Source of the DNA: Bugula neritina | Taxonomy: Eukaryota > Bryozoa > Gymnolaemata > Cheilostomatida > Bugulidae | NCBI GenBank assembly: GCA_964035545.1 | Contig: CAXIUT010000183.1 | Coordinates: forward strand, 682,001-746,000 | DNA: 64,000 bases | Direction of reading: 5' to 3' | Part shown: in pieces, positions 28,793 through 43,310 of the stretch | Layout: every line of letters starts with the position of its first letter | Numbering within the stretch: the first letter of the stretch is position 1 | Notes under the pieces: generated by a model | Database searches by the model: none | Told to the model about the DNA's origin: nothing | What the model saw: only the letters and a program-made list of their open reading frames with translations | Position numbers and translations under genes: made by a program

Positions 28793-29418
28793 AGCTAATG
28801 GTTTTGAACAAATAACCCAAAAGTTTAAAAATAAGTAGCTTGCGTATTACTAGCTACAAAAACAGGTCTGAAATTGACTGGTAAAGCAAGCTCTTATTGT
28901 AGAGTTTGCAGATGTGCTCTAAAATAAAACTCAAACTGTATGCTATTACATAAGTATTTGTATGCGAGAGATATAAATGGACATTACTGAGTTTCTGGAA
29001 AACAACATACTTGAAGTTAACTTTGACAATGGTGTTTTCTTTTCATCATAGCTAGCCTATAGCATAAATCTCTAATCATATGAATCTTTATGAAGCCCAC
29101 AGCTCATGTAAGGGTGGCAATGTAATTTGAAACGAACAATTATGTTGCTGCATTGTGTCTAAGGTATATTAGAGAGCAGAATTTGGTTTTACTAGCCTAC
29201 CCCAACGGCATTCTACAATGCAGCTTATAAGCTGGCAGTTGTAATAAGTACAGCCGATAGCAAGGTTACTATCACTGCTAGCTCTGTGCAGTATGTAACC
29301 TCTTGAATTATTGCACCAATTTTAAACTCTTGGAAGTTGGCCAAGTTATCATATCGCAGCCAGCCACCGGAGACAAAGCTTCAGAGCTATTCATATAATA
29401 TTATACTGATGCACTTGG

Positions 29419-29489
29419 TAGCAGAGTGGCTAATCTAATATAGTTCATAGTTCAACACCCTTTACTTTGGGAATACAGCCTCTTTTTTT
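29419..29489 (+). other. tRNA-like stretch B (box A, box B, T7 run), copy 2
   Basis: Box A TAGCAGAGTGG (29419-29429), box B GTTCAACACC (29450-29459) and the T7 run (29483-29489) are all the same as in copy 1, at the same distances. The 20-base gap between boxes argues against a true tRNA fold. Confidence 0.4.
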
Positions 29490-29638
29490 AGGTTTACCTT
29501 ACAAAGCATGAACATATCTAAACTGATATTCTGATAATTTAGAGGTACATTTTGAAAACTAGGTTAATTGCACTTGTTTGCACAACAACAATAATAAAAT
29601 AGATATTATGCAGTATAATAAAAACACACATAATACTA

Positions 29639-29674
29639 TATAATATATTATAATGATAATAATATAATATTATA
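29639..29674. other. AT-only palindromic tract, copy 2
   Basis: The same two perfect palindromes as in copy 1, at 29639-29652 and 29663-29674. Confidence 0.6.
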
Positions 29675-30112
29675 AGTACCATTACTGCATTTTATAAATC
29701 ACGTGGTTGCCAAAAAAATGTATCACAAATTTTGTAATTATACATCAAAAATAGAACTATAGCTAGGCAGCAGGTTAGAATAGAGTAAATTTTTAAAACA
29801 TGAAATCATGATTTGACTATTGTTTTATTTAGGCCAACCAACCTAGGAATACAAGATTGGGTTTTAGCTGACAGTTTATAACATTTAGCTTTTGAGCCAG
29901 CAGCACTGGCACTTATGAAGTATAGGCAAAGTTAGTGAAGCGAGACTAACAAGCACTCAAATACAAGGCATATTGAGACACAATAACAAGTCAGGAGCGT
30001 ATAAATTGAAAAGAATGTGGAAGGGGGACTATGTTTTTCAACAAGCTATAACTTAAACATGAATTGGCTTTTGAAAAAAATAAAAAAGTATATTGGAGAA
30101 CATAAGTTTCTT

Positions 30113-30244
30113 TATCTTTTCATATTTTTTTTGTTCCTGTGACATTCAACCTGTTCGAGCTATCAGTGGAACATTGTTCATATAGAACATAAAGCACCTG
30201 GCAAAGAGCCAGAAAATGAAAAGTGTGACCTTAAACTAACTGTG
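30113..30244 (-). repeat. Right terminal inverted repeat, transposon copy 2
   Basis: Inner end tatcttttcat at 30113-30123, then the complement of the gatagctcgaacag core, then the outer CCTTAAACTAACTGTG, which is a perfect complement of the left terminus. Confidence 0.88.
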
Positions 30245-30246
30245 AC
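30245..30246. repeat. Target-site duplication AC, right of transposon copy 2
   Basis: Second copy of the AC, followed by atgctgaaatacactg as in the empty sites. Confidence 0.9.
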
Positions 30247-32221
30247 ATGCTGAAATACACTGTAACATATTGAAATACACTGCAACACATTGAAATATAC
30301 TGCAACATACCGCAATATATGGTAAACTACTGAAATATACTGTAACACATTGAAAAATACTGCATCATACTGAAATATACTGCGACACAATGCAATATTC
30401 TGTAACATACTGAGATATGCTGTAGCACACTGAAATACACTACAACTCACTGAAACATACTGCAACATACTGAAATACACTGTAACATCCTACAACATAC
30501 TGAAATACACAGTAACATATTGAAATACACTGCAACACATTGAAATATACTGCAACATACCTAAATATACGGTAATATACTGAAATATACTGTAACACAT
30601 TGAAAAATACTGCAAGATACTGAAATATACTGTGACACATTGCAATATACTGTAACATACTGAAATATGGTCAAGCACACTGAAATACACTGCACCTCAC
30701 TGAAATATACTGCAACATACTGAAATACACTGCAACATCCTACAACATACTGAAATACACTGCAACATATTGAAAGACACTGCAAGACAATGAAATATAC
30801 TGCAACATACCAAAATACATGGTAAACTACTGAAATATATTTTAACACATTGAAAAATACTGCAACATACTGAAATATACTGTAACACACTGAAATATAC
30901 TGCAACATACTGAAATACACTGCAACATAATGAAAGACACTGCAAGACAATGAAATATACTGCAACATACTGAAATATACCATAAAACACTGAAATATAC
31001 TGCAACATACTGAAATACACTGCTACATACTGAAATATACGGCAACATACTGCAACATACTGAAATACACTGTAACATACTGAAATACACTGTAACAAAC
31101 TACAACATATTGAAATACACTGCAACACATTGAAATATACTGCAACATACCTAAATTTACGGTAATATAGCGGAAAAAAACTGTAACAGATTGAAAAATT
31201 CTGCAACATACTGAAATATACTGCGACACATTGCAATATACGGTAACATACTGAAATATGCTCTAGCACACTGAAATACACTGCAACCCACTGAAATATA
31301 CTGCAACATACGGAAATACACTGCAACACATTGAAATACACTGCAACATACCAATATAAATGGTAAACTACTGAAATATACTTTAACACATTGAAAAATA
31401 CTGCAACATACTGAAATATACTGTAACACACTGAAATATACTGCAACATACTGAAATACACTGTAACATACTGAAATACACTGCTACATACTGAAATATA
31501 ACTCAACATACTGCAACGTACTGAAATACACTGTAACGTATTGAAATACACTGCAACATACCACAAAATATTGAATTACACTGCAACACATTGAAATATA
31601 CTCCAATATACCTAAATATACGGTAATATACCGAAAAACACTGTAACGCATCGAAAAATACTGCAACATACAGAAATACACTGCAACACTATAATCCACT
31701 GCACAATACTACAACATACTGAAATACACTGTCACATATTGAAATACACTGCAACACATTGAAATATACTGCGACACATTGCAATATACTGTAACATACT
31801 GAAACATGCTGTAGCACACTGAAGTAGACTGCAGCTCACTGAATTATACTGCAACATACTGAAATTCACTGCAGCCTCCTACAACATGCTGAAATACACT
31901 GTAACATATTGAAATACACTGCAACACATTGAAATATACTGCAACATACCGCAATATATGGTAAACTACTGAAATATACTGTAACACATTGAAAAATACT
32001 GCATCATACTGAAATATACTGCGACACAATGCAATATTCTGTAACATACTGAGATATGCTGTAGCACACTGAAATACACTACAACTCACTGAAACATACT
32101 GCAACATACTGAAATACACTGTAACATCCTACAACATACTGAAATACACAGTAACATTTTGAAATACACTGCAACACATTGAAATATACTGCAACATACC
32201 TAAATATACGGTAATATACTG

Positions 32222-35080
32222 AAATATACTTTAACACATTGAAAAATACTGCAACATACTGAAATATACTGTAACACACTGAAATATACTGCAACATAAT
32301 GAAATACACTGTAACATACTGAAATAAACTGCAACATACTGAAATACACTGCTACATACTGAAATATAACTCAACATACTGCAACGTACTGAAATACACT
32401 GTAACATATTGAAATACACTGCAGCATACTACAAAATATTGAATTACACTGCAACACATTGAAATATACTCCAATATACCTAAATATACGGTAATATACC
32501 GAAAAACACTGTAACGCATCGAAAAATACTGCAACATACAGAAATACACTGCAACACTATAATACACTGCACAATACTACAACATACTGAAACACACTGT
32601 CACATATTGAAATACACTGCAACACATTGAAATATACTGCGACACATTGCAAAATACTGTAACATACTGAAACATGCTGTAGCACACTGAAATAGACTGC
32701 AGCTCACTGAAATATACTGCAACATACTGAAATTCACTGCAGCCTCCTACAACATGCTGAAATACACTGTAACATATTGAAATACACTGCAACACATTGA
32801 AATATACTGCAACATACCGCAATATATGGTAAACTACTGAAATATACTGTAACACATTGAAAAATACTGCATCATACTGAAATATACTGCGACACAATGC
32901 AATATTCTGTAACATACTGAGATATGCTGTAGCACACTGAAATACACTACAACTCACTGAAACATACTGCAACATACTGAAATACACTGTAACATCCTAC
33001 AACATACTGAAATACACAGTAACATATTGAAATACACTGCAACACATTGAAATATACTGCAACATACCTAAATATACGGTAATATACTGAAATATACTGT
33101 AACACATTGAAAAATACTGCAAGATACTGAAATATACTGTGACACATTGTAATATACTGTAACATACTGAAATATGCTCAAGCACACTGAAATACACTGC
33201 ACCTCACTGAAATATACTGCAACATACTGAAATACACTGCAACATCCTACAACATACTGAAATACACTGCAACATATTGAAAGACACTGCAAGACAATGA
33301 AATATACTGCAACATACCAAAATACATGGTAAACCACTGAAATATATTTTAACACATTGAAAAATACTGCAACATACTGAAATTTACTGTAACACACTGA
33401 AATATACTGCAACATACTGAAATACACTGCTACATACTGAAATATACTGCAACATACTGCAACATACTGAAATACACTGTAACATACTGAAATACACTGC
33501 AACAAACTACAAGATATTGAAATACACTGCAACACATTGAAATATACTGCAACATACCTAAATATACGGTAATAAAGCGGAAAAAAAACTGTAACAGATT
33601 GAAAAATTCTGCAACATACTGAAATATACTGCGACACATTGCAATATACTGTAACATACTGAAATATGCTCTAGCACACTGAAATACACTGCAACATACC
33701 ATAATAAATGGTAAACTACTGAAATATACTTCAACACATTGAAAAATACTGCAACATACTGAAATATACTGTAACACACTGAAATATACTGCACCATACT
33801 GAAATACACTGTAACATACTGAAATAAACTGCAACATACTGAAATACACTGCAACATCCTACAACATACTGAAATACACTGTCACATATTGAAACATACC
33901 GCAACATACTGCAACATACTGAAATACACTGTAACATACTGAAATACACTGCAAAATACTACAACATATTGAAATACACTGCAACACATTGAAATATACT
34001 GCAACATACCTAAATATACGGTAGTATACTGAAATACACTGCAACCCACTGAAATACATCGCAAACACTACAACATACTGAAATACACTGTAACATATTG
34101 AAATACACTGCAACATATTGAAATACACTGCAACCTACAGAAATATATGGTAAACTACTGAAATATACTGTAACACATTGAAAAATACTGAAACATACTG
34201 AAATATACTGCAACACATCGCAATATTCTGTAACATACTGAAATATGCTGTAGCACACTGAAATACACTGCAACTCACTGAAATATACTGCAATATACTG
34301 AAATACACTGCAACATCCTACAACATACTGAAATACACTGCAACATACTGAAACACACTGTAACATATTGAAATATACCACAACATACTGCAACATACTG
34401 AAATACACTGTAACATACCGAAATACACTGCAAAATACTACAACATATTGAAATACACTGCAACACATTGAAATATACTGCAACATACCCAAATATACGG
34501 TAATATACTGAAATATACTGTAACACCTTGAAAAATACTGCAACATACTGAATTATACTGCAAGATACTGCAACATACTGAAATACACTGTAACATACTG
34601 AAACACACTGCAACATACTGCATTATACTGACATACACTGGAACATATTGAAATACACTGCAACATCCTACAACATGCTGAAATACACTGTAACATATTG
34701 AAATACACTACAACACATTGAAATACACTGCAACAAACCGAAATACATGGTAAACTACTGAAATATACTGTAACACATTGAAAAATACTGCAACATACTG
34801 AAATATACTGCGACACATTGCAATATACTGTAACATACTGAAATATGCTCTAGCACACTGAAATACACTGCAACTCACTGAAACATACTGGAACATATTG
34901 AAATACACTGCAACACATTGAAAGTTACTGCATCATACCAAAATATATGGTAAACTACGGAAATATACTTTAACACATTGAAAAATACTGCAACATACTG
35001 AAATATACTGTAACACACTGAAATATACTGCAACATACTGAAATACACTGTAACATACTGAAATAAACTGCAACATACTG
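32222..35080. repeat. Higher-order block R1, copy 1
   Basis: About 2.86 kb that recurs at an offset of 11089 bp (43311-46169). Upstream of 32222 the two places differ (cctaaatatacgg here, accaaaatatatgg there). At the right end this copy carries 360 extra bases (to about 35440) before shared sequence resumes. Confidence 0.85.
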
Positions 35081-35430
35081 AAGTACACTAGAACATCCTA
35101 CAACATACTGAAATACACTGTTACATATTGAAATACACTGCAACACATCGAATTATACTGCATTGTACCAAAATATACGGTAATATACTGAAATATACTG
35201 TAACACATTGAAAAATACTGCAACATACTGAAACACACTGCAACACACTGAAATACTTCGCAAAATACTACAACTTACTGAAATACACGGTAACATATTG
35301 AAACACACTGCAACACATTGAAATATACTGCAACGTACCGAAGTATATGGTAAACTATTGAATTATACTGTAACACATTGAAAATTACTGAAAAACACTG
35401 AAATATACTCTGACACATTGCAATATACTG

Positions 35431-38400
35431 CAACATACTGAATTACACTATAACATACTGAAATACACTGCAAAATACTCCAACATATTGAATTACACTG
35501 CAACACATTGAAATATACTGCAACATACCTAAATATCCGGTAATATACTGAAATACACTGTAACACATTGAAAAATACTGCAACATACTGAAATACACTG
35601 CAACCCACTGAAATACATCGCAAAACACTACAACATACTGAAATACACTGTAACATATTGAAATACACTGCAACACATTGAAATATACTGCAACCTACAG
35701 AAATATATGGTAAACTACTGAAATATACTGTAACACATTGAAAAATACTGCAACACACTGAAATATACTGCGACACATTGCAATATACTGTAACATACTG
35801 AGATATGCTGTAGCACACTGAAATACACTACAACTCACTGAAATATACTGCAACATACTGAATTACACTGCAACATCCTACAACATACTGAAATACACAG
35901 TAACATATTGAAATACACTGCAACACATTGAAATATACTGCAACATACCTAAATATACGGTAATATACTGAAATATACTGCAACACATTGAAAAATACTG
36001 CAAGATACTGAAATATACTGTGACACATTGCAATATACTGTAACATACTGAAATCTGCTGTAGCACACTGAAATACACTGCAACTCACTGAAATATACTG
36101 CAATAGACTGAAATACACTGCAACATCGTACAACATGCTGAAATACACTTCAACATATTGAACTCCACTGCAACGCATTGAAATATACTGCAACATACCG
36201 AAATATATGGTAAACTACTGAAATTTACTGTAACACATTGAAAAATACTGCAACATACTGAAATATACTGCGACACATTGCAATATACTGTAAAATACTG
36301 AAATATGCTCTCGCACACTGAAATACACTGCAACTCACTGAAATATACTGGAACATACTGAAATACACTGCAACACATTGAAATTTACTGCAACATACCA
36401 AAATATATGGTAAACTACTGAAATATACTTTAACACATTGAAAAATACTGCAACATACTGAAATATACTGTGACACACTGAAATATACTGCAACATACTG
36501 AAATACACTGTAACATACTGAAATAAACTGCAACATACTGAAGTACACTAGAACATCCTACAACATACTGAAATACACTGTTACATAATGAAATACACTG
36601 CAACACATCGAATTATACTGCATTGTACTTAAATATACGGTAATATACTGAAATATACTGTAACACATTGAAAAATACTGCAACATACTGAAATACACTG
36701 CAACACACTGAAATACTTCGCAAAATACTACAACTTACTGAAATACACTGCAACACATTGAAATATACTGCAACCTACGGAAATATATGGTAAACTACTG
36801 AAATATACTGTAACACATTGCAAAATACTGCAAGATACTGAAATATACTGCGACACATTGCAATATACTGTAACATACTGAAATATGCTGTAGCACACTG
36901 AAATACACTGCAACTCACTGAAATATACTGCAATACACTGAAATGCACTGCAACATCCTACAACATACTGAAATACACTGCAACATAATGAAATACACTG
37001 CAACACATTGAAATATACTGCAACATACCGAAATATATGGTAAATTACTGAAATATACTGTAACACATTGAAAGATACTGAAACATACTGAAATATACTG
37101 CGGCACATTGCAATATACTGTAACATACTGAAATATCCTGTAGCACACTGAAATACACTGCAACTCACTGAAATATACTGCAATATACTGAAATACACTG
37201 CAACATCCTACAACATACTGAAATACACTGCAACATATTGAAATACACTGTAACATATTGAAACATACTGCAACATACTGCAACATATTGAAATACACTG
37301 CAACATACTGAAATACACTGCTACATACTGAAATATAATTCAACATACTGCAACGTACTGAAATACACTGTAACATATTGAAATACACTGCAACATACTA
37401 CAAAATATTGAAATACACTGCAACACATTGAAATATACTCCAATATACCTAAATATGCGGTAATATACCGAAAAACACTGTAACGCATTGAAAAATACTG
37501 CAACATACAGAAATACACTGTAACATATTGAAATACATTGCAACACATTGAAATATACTGCAACCTTCAGAAACATATGGTAAACTACTGAAATATACTG
37601 TAACACATTGAAAAATACTGCAACACACTGAAATATACTGCGACACATTGCAATATACTGTAACATACTGAAATATGCTGTAGCACACTGAAATACACTA
37701 CAACTCACTGAAATATACTGCAACATACTGAAATACACTGCAACATCGTACAACATGCTGAAATACACTTCAACATATTGAACTACACTGCAACACATTG
37801 AAATATACTGCAACATACCGAAATATATGGTAAACTACTGAAATATACTGTAACAAATTGAAAAATACTGCAACATACTGAAATATACTGCGACACATTG
37901 CAATATACTGTAACATACTGAAATATGCTCTAGCACACTGAAATACACTGCAACTCACTGAAATATACTGGAACATATTGAAACACACTGCAACACATTG
38001 AAATATACTGCAACATACCAAAATATATGGTAAACTACTGAAATATACTTTAACACATTGAAAAATACTGCAACATGCTGAAATATACTGTAACACACTG
38101 AAATATACTGCAACACACTGAAATACACTGTAACATACTGAAATAAACTGCAACATACTGAAGTACACTAGAACATCCTACAACATACTGAAATACACTG
38201 TTACATAATGAAATACACTGCAACACATCGAATTATACTGCATTGTACCTAAATATACGGTAATATACTGAAATATACTGTAACACATTGAAAAATACTG
38301 CAACATACTGAAATACACTGCAACACACTGAAATACTTCGCAAAATACTACAACTTACTGAAATACACTGCAACACATTGAAATATACTGCAACCTACGG

Positions 38401-41400
38401 AAATATATGGTAAACTACTGAAATATACTGTAACACATTGAAAAATACTGCAACATACTGAAATATACTCTGACACAATGCAATATTCTGGTACAAACTG
38501 AGATATGCCGTAGCACACTGATATACACTGCAACTCACTGAAATATACTGCAACATACTGAAATACACTGTAACGTCCTACAACATACTGAAATACATAG
38601 TAAGATATTGAAATACACTGCAACACATTGAAATATACTGCAACATACTGAAATACACTGCAACATCCTACAACATACTGAAATACACTGCAACATATTG
38701 AAAGACACTGCAAGACATTAAAATATACTTCAACATACCAAAATACATGGTAAACTACTGAAATATACTTTAACACATTGAAAAATACTGTAACATACTG
38801 AAATATACTGTAACACACTGAAATATACTGCAACATACTGAAATACACTGCTACATACTGAAATATACTGCAACATACTGCAACATACTGAAATACACTG
38901 TAACATACTGAAATACACTGCAACAAACTGCAACATATTGAAATCCACTGCAACCTATTGAAATATACTGCAACATACCCAAATATACGGTAATATACTG
39001 AAATATACTGTAACACCTTGAAAAATACTGCAACATACTGAATTATACTGCAAGATACTGCAACATACTGAAATACACTGTAACATACTGAAACACACTG
39101 CAACATACTGCATTATACTGACATACACTGGAACATATTGAAATACACTGCAACATCCTACAACATGCTGAAATACACTGTAACATATTGAAATACACTA
39201 CAACACATTGAAATACACTGCAACAAACCGAAATACATGGTAAACTACTGAAATATACTGTAACACATTGAAAAATACTGCAACATACTGAAATATACTG
39301 CGACACATTGCAATATACTGTAACATACTGAAATATACTGCAACATACTGAAATACACTGTAACATACTGAAATAAACTGCAACATACTGAAATACACTG
39401 CTACATACTGAAATATAACTCAACATACTGCAACGTACTGAAATACACTGTAACATATTGAAATACACTGCAACATACTACAAAATATTGAAATACACTG
39501 CAACACATTGAAATATACTCCAATATACCTAAATATACGGTAATATATCGAAAAACACTGTAAAGCATTGAAAAATACTGCAACATACAGAAATACAATG
39601 CAACACTATAATACACTGCACAATACTACAACATACTGAAATACACTGTCACATGTTGAAATACACTGCAACACATTGAAATATACTGCAACATACCGAA
39701 ATATATGGTAAACGATTGAAATATACTGTAACACATTGAAAAAAACTGCAACATACTGAAATACACTACAACCCACTGAAATATATTGCAAAATACTACA
39801 ACATACTGAAATACACTGTAACATATTGAAATACACTGCAACACATTGAAATATACTGCAACATACGGAAATATATGGTTAACTACTGAAATATACTGTA
39901 ACACATTGAAAAATACTGCAACATACTGAAATATACTCTGACACAATGCAATATTCTGTTACATACTGAGATATGCCGTAGCACACTGAAATACACTGCA
40001 ACTCACTGAAATATACTGCAACATACTGAAATACACTGTAACATCCTACAACATACTGAAATACATAGTAACATATTGAAATACACTGCAACACATTGAA
40101 ATATACTGCAACATACCTAAATATACGGTAATATACTGAAATATACTGTAACACATTGCAAAAATACTGCAAGATACTGAAATATACTGCGACACATTGC
40201 AATATACTGTAACATACTGAAATATCCTGTAGCACACTGAAATACACTGCAACTCACTGAAATATACTGCAGTATACTGAAATACACTGCAACATCCTAC
40301 AACATACTGAAATACACTGCAACATATTGAAATACACTGTAACATATTGAAACATACTGCAACATACTGCAACATATTGAAATACACTGCAACATACTGA
40401 AATACACTGCTACATACTGAAATATAATTCAACATACTGCAACGCACTGAAATACACTGTAACATATTGAAATACACTGCAACATACTACAAAATATTGA
40501 AATACACTGCAACACATTGAAATATACTCCAATATACCTAAATATACGGTAATATACCGAAAAACACTGTAACGCATTGAAAAACACTGCAACATACAGA
40601 AATACACTGTAACATATTGAAATACACTGCAACACATTGAAATTTACTGCAACCTACAGAAATATATGGTAAACTACTGAAATATACTGTAACACATTGA
40701 AAAATACTGCAACACACTGAAATATACTGCGACACATTGCAATATACTGTAACATACTGAGATATGCTGTAGCACACTGAAATACACTACAACTCACTGA
40801 AATATACTGCAACATACTGAAATACACTGCAACATCCTACAACATACTGAAATACACTGTCACATATTGAAATACACTGCAACACATTGAATTATACCGC
40901 AACATACCGAAATATATGGTAAACTATTGAAATATACTGTAACACATTGAAAAATACTGAAACATACTGAAATATTCTGCGACACATTGCAATATACTGT
41001 AACATACTGAAATATGCTGTAGCACACTGAAATACACTGCAACTCACCGAAATATATTGCAACATACTGAAATACACAGTAACATATTGAAACATACTGC
41101 AACATACTGCAACATAGTGAAATACACTGTAACATACTGAAAGACACTGCAAAATACTACAACATACTGAAATACACTGCAACCCACTGAAATACATCGC
41201 AAAACACTACAACATACTGAAATACACTGTAACATATTGAAATACACTGCAACACATTGAAATATACTGCAACCTACAGAAATATATGGTAAACTACTGA
41301 AATATACTGTAACACATTGAAAAATACTGCAACACACTGAAATATACTGAGACACATTGCAATATACTGTAACATACTGAGATATGCTGTAGCACACTGA

Positions 41401-42079
41401 AGTACACTACAACTCACTGAAATATACTGCAACATACTGAATTACACTGCAACATCCTACAACATACTGAAATACACAGTAACATATTGAAATACACTGC
41501 AACACATTGAAATATACTGCAACATACCTAAATATACGGTAATATACTGAAATATACTGCAACACATTGAAAAATACTGCAAGATACTGAAATATACTGT
41601 GACACATTGCAATATACTGTAACATACTGAAATCTGCTGTAGCACACTGAAATACACTGCAACTCACTGAAATATACTGGAACATACTGAAATACACTGC
41701 AACACATTGAAATTTACTGCAACATACTAAAATACATGGTAAACTACTGAAATATACTTTAACACATTGAAAAATACTGCAACATACTGAAATATACTGT
41801 AACACACTGAAATATACTGCAACATACTGAAATACACTGTAACATACTGAAATAAACTGCAACATACTGAAGTACACTACAACGTCCTACAACATACTGA
41901 AATACACTGTTACATAATGAAATACACTGCAACACATCGAATTATACTGCATTGTACCTAAATATACGGTAATATACTGAAATATACTGTAACACCTTGA
42001 AAAATACTGCAACATACTGAAATACACTGCAACACACTGAAATACTTCGCAAAATACTACAACTTACTGAAATACACTG
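35431..42079. repeat. Large duplicated block R2, copy 1 (about 6.65 kb)
   Basis: The whole block recurs at a constant offset of 13960 bp (698 monomers). About a dozen substitutions were found by eye and no length change, for example 36981 region aaatacactg against aaatgcactg, and 37101 region cggcacattg against cgacacattg. Sequence diverges abruptly at the right end, where this copy continues with a gtcacatattg monomer and the other with gcaacacattg. Confidence 0.9.
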
Positions 42080-43310
42080 TCACATATTGAAATACACTGC
42101 AACACATTGAAATATACTGCGACACATTGCAATATACTGTAACATACTGAAACATGCTGTAGCACACTGAAGTAGACTGCAGCTCACTGAATTATACTGC
42201 AACATACTGAAATTCACTGCAGCCTCCTACAACATGCTGAAATACACTGTAACATATTGAAATACACTGCAACACATTGAAATATACTGCAACATACCGC
42301 AATATATGGTAAACTACTGAAATATACTGTAACACGTTGAAAAATACTGCATCATACTAAAATATACTGCAACACAATGCAATATTCTGTAACATACTGA
42401 GATATGCTGTAGCACACTGAAATACACTACAACTCACTGAAACATACTGCAACATACTGAAATACACTGTAACATCCTACAACATACTGAAATACACAGT
42501 AACATATTGAAATACACTGCATTACATTGAAATATACTGCAACATACCTAAATATACGGTAATATACTGAAATATACTGTAACACATTGAAAAATACTGC
42601 AAGATACTGAAATATACTGTGACACATTGCAATATACTGTAACATACTGAAATATGCTCAAGCACACTGAAATACACTGCACCTCACTGAAATATACTGC
42701 AACATACTGAAATACACTGCAACATATTGAAAGACACTGCAAGACAATGAAATATACTGCAACATACCAAAATACATGGTAAACTACTGAAATATATTTT
42801 AACACATTGAAAAATACTGCAACACACTGAAATATACTGCAACATACTGAAATACACTGCAACATAATGAAAGACACTGCAAGACAATGAAATATACTGC
42901 AACATACTGAAATATACCATAAAACACTGAAATATACTGCAACATACTGAAATACACTGCTACATACTGAAATATACGGCAACATACTGCAACATACTGA
43001 AATACACTGTAACATACTGAAATACACTGTAACAAACTACAACATATTGAAATGCACTGCAACACATTGAAATATACTGCAACATACCTAAATTTACGGT
43101 AATATAGCGGAAAAAAACTGTAACAGATTGAAAAATTCTGCAACATACTGAAATATACTGCGACACATTGCAATATACGGTAACATACTGAAATATGCTC
43201 TAGCACACTGAAATACACTGCAACTCACTGAAATATACTGCAACATATTGAAATACACTGCAACACATTGAAATATACCGCAACATACCAAAATATATGG
43301 TAAACTACTG

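Larger units (their letters stand above)
27682..30244 (+). mobile_element. Non-autonomous TIR DNA transposon, copy 2 (2563 bp)
   Basis: The better-preserved copy of the same element, starting CACAGTTAGTTTAAGG and ending with its exact complement CCTTAAACTAACTGTG. Identity with copy 1 is high along the whole length, with scattered substitutions and small indels, the largest being a 29-bp stretch at about 28764-28792 that copy 1 lacks. There is no transposase gene or other coding region. The insertion is inside a well-defined satellite variant that is present without the element at several other places in the window. Both copies have the same orientation with respect to the array. Family assignment is open, as for copy 1. 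Confidence 0.92.

Noticed and set aside
19511-30244. One segmental duplication containing transposon plus flanks, in place of two insertions
   Set aside because: Flanking satellite variants and target duplications differ at the two copies, and each flank pair rejoins to a different empty site.
30245-30480. Possible long terminal repeats of a retroelement formed by the two transposon copies with the 5.6 kb between them
   Set aside because: The interval is pure satellite with no gag/pol coding or primer-binding site, each copy has its own inverted ends and its own target duplication, and the ends are not TG...CA.
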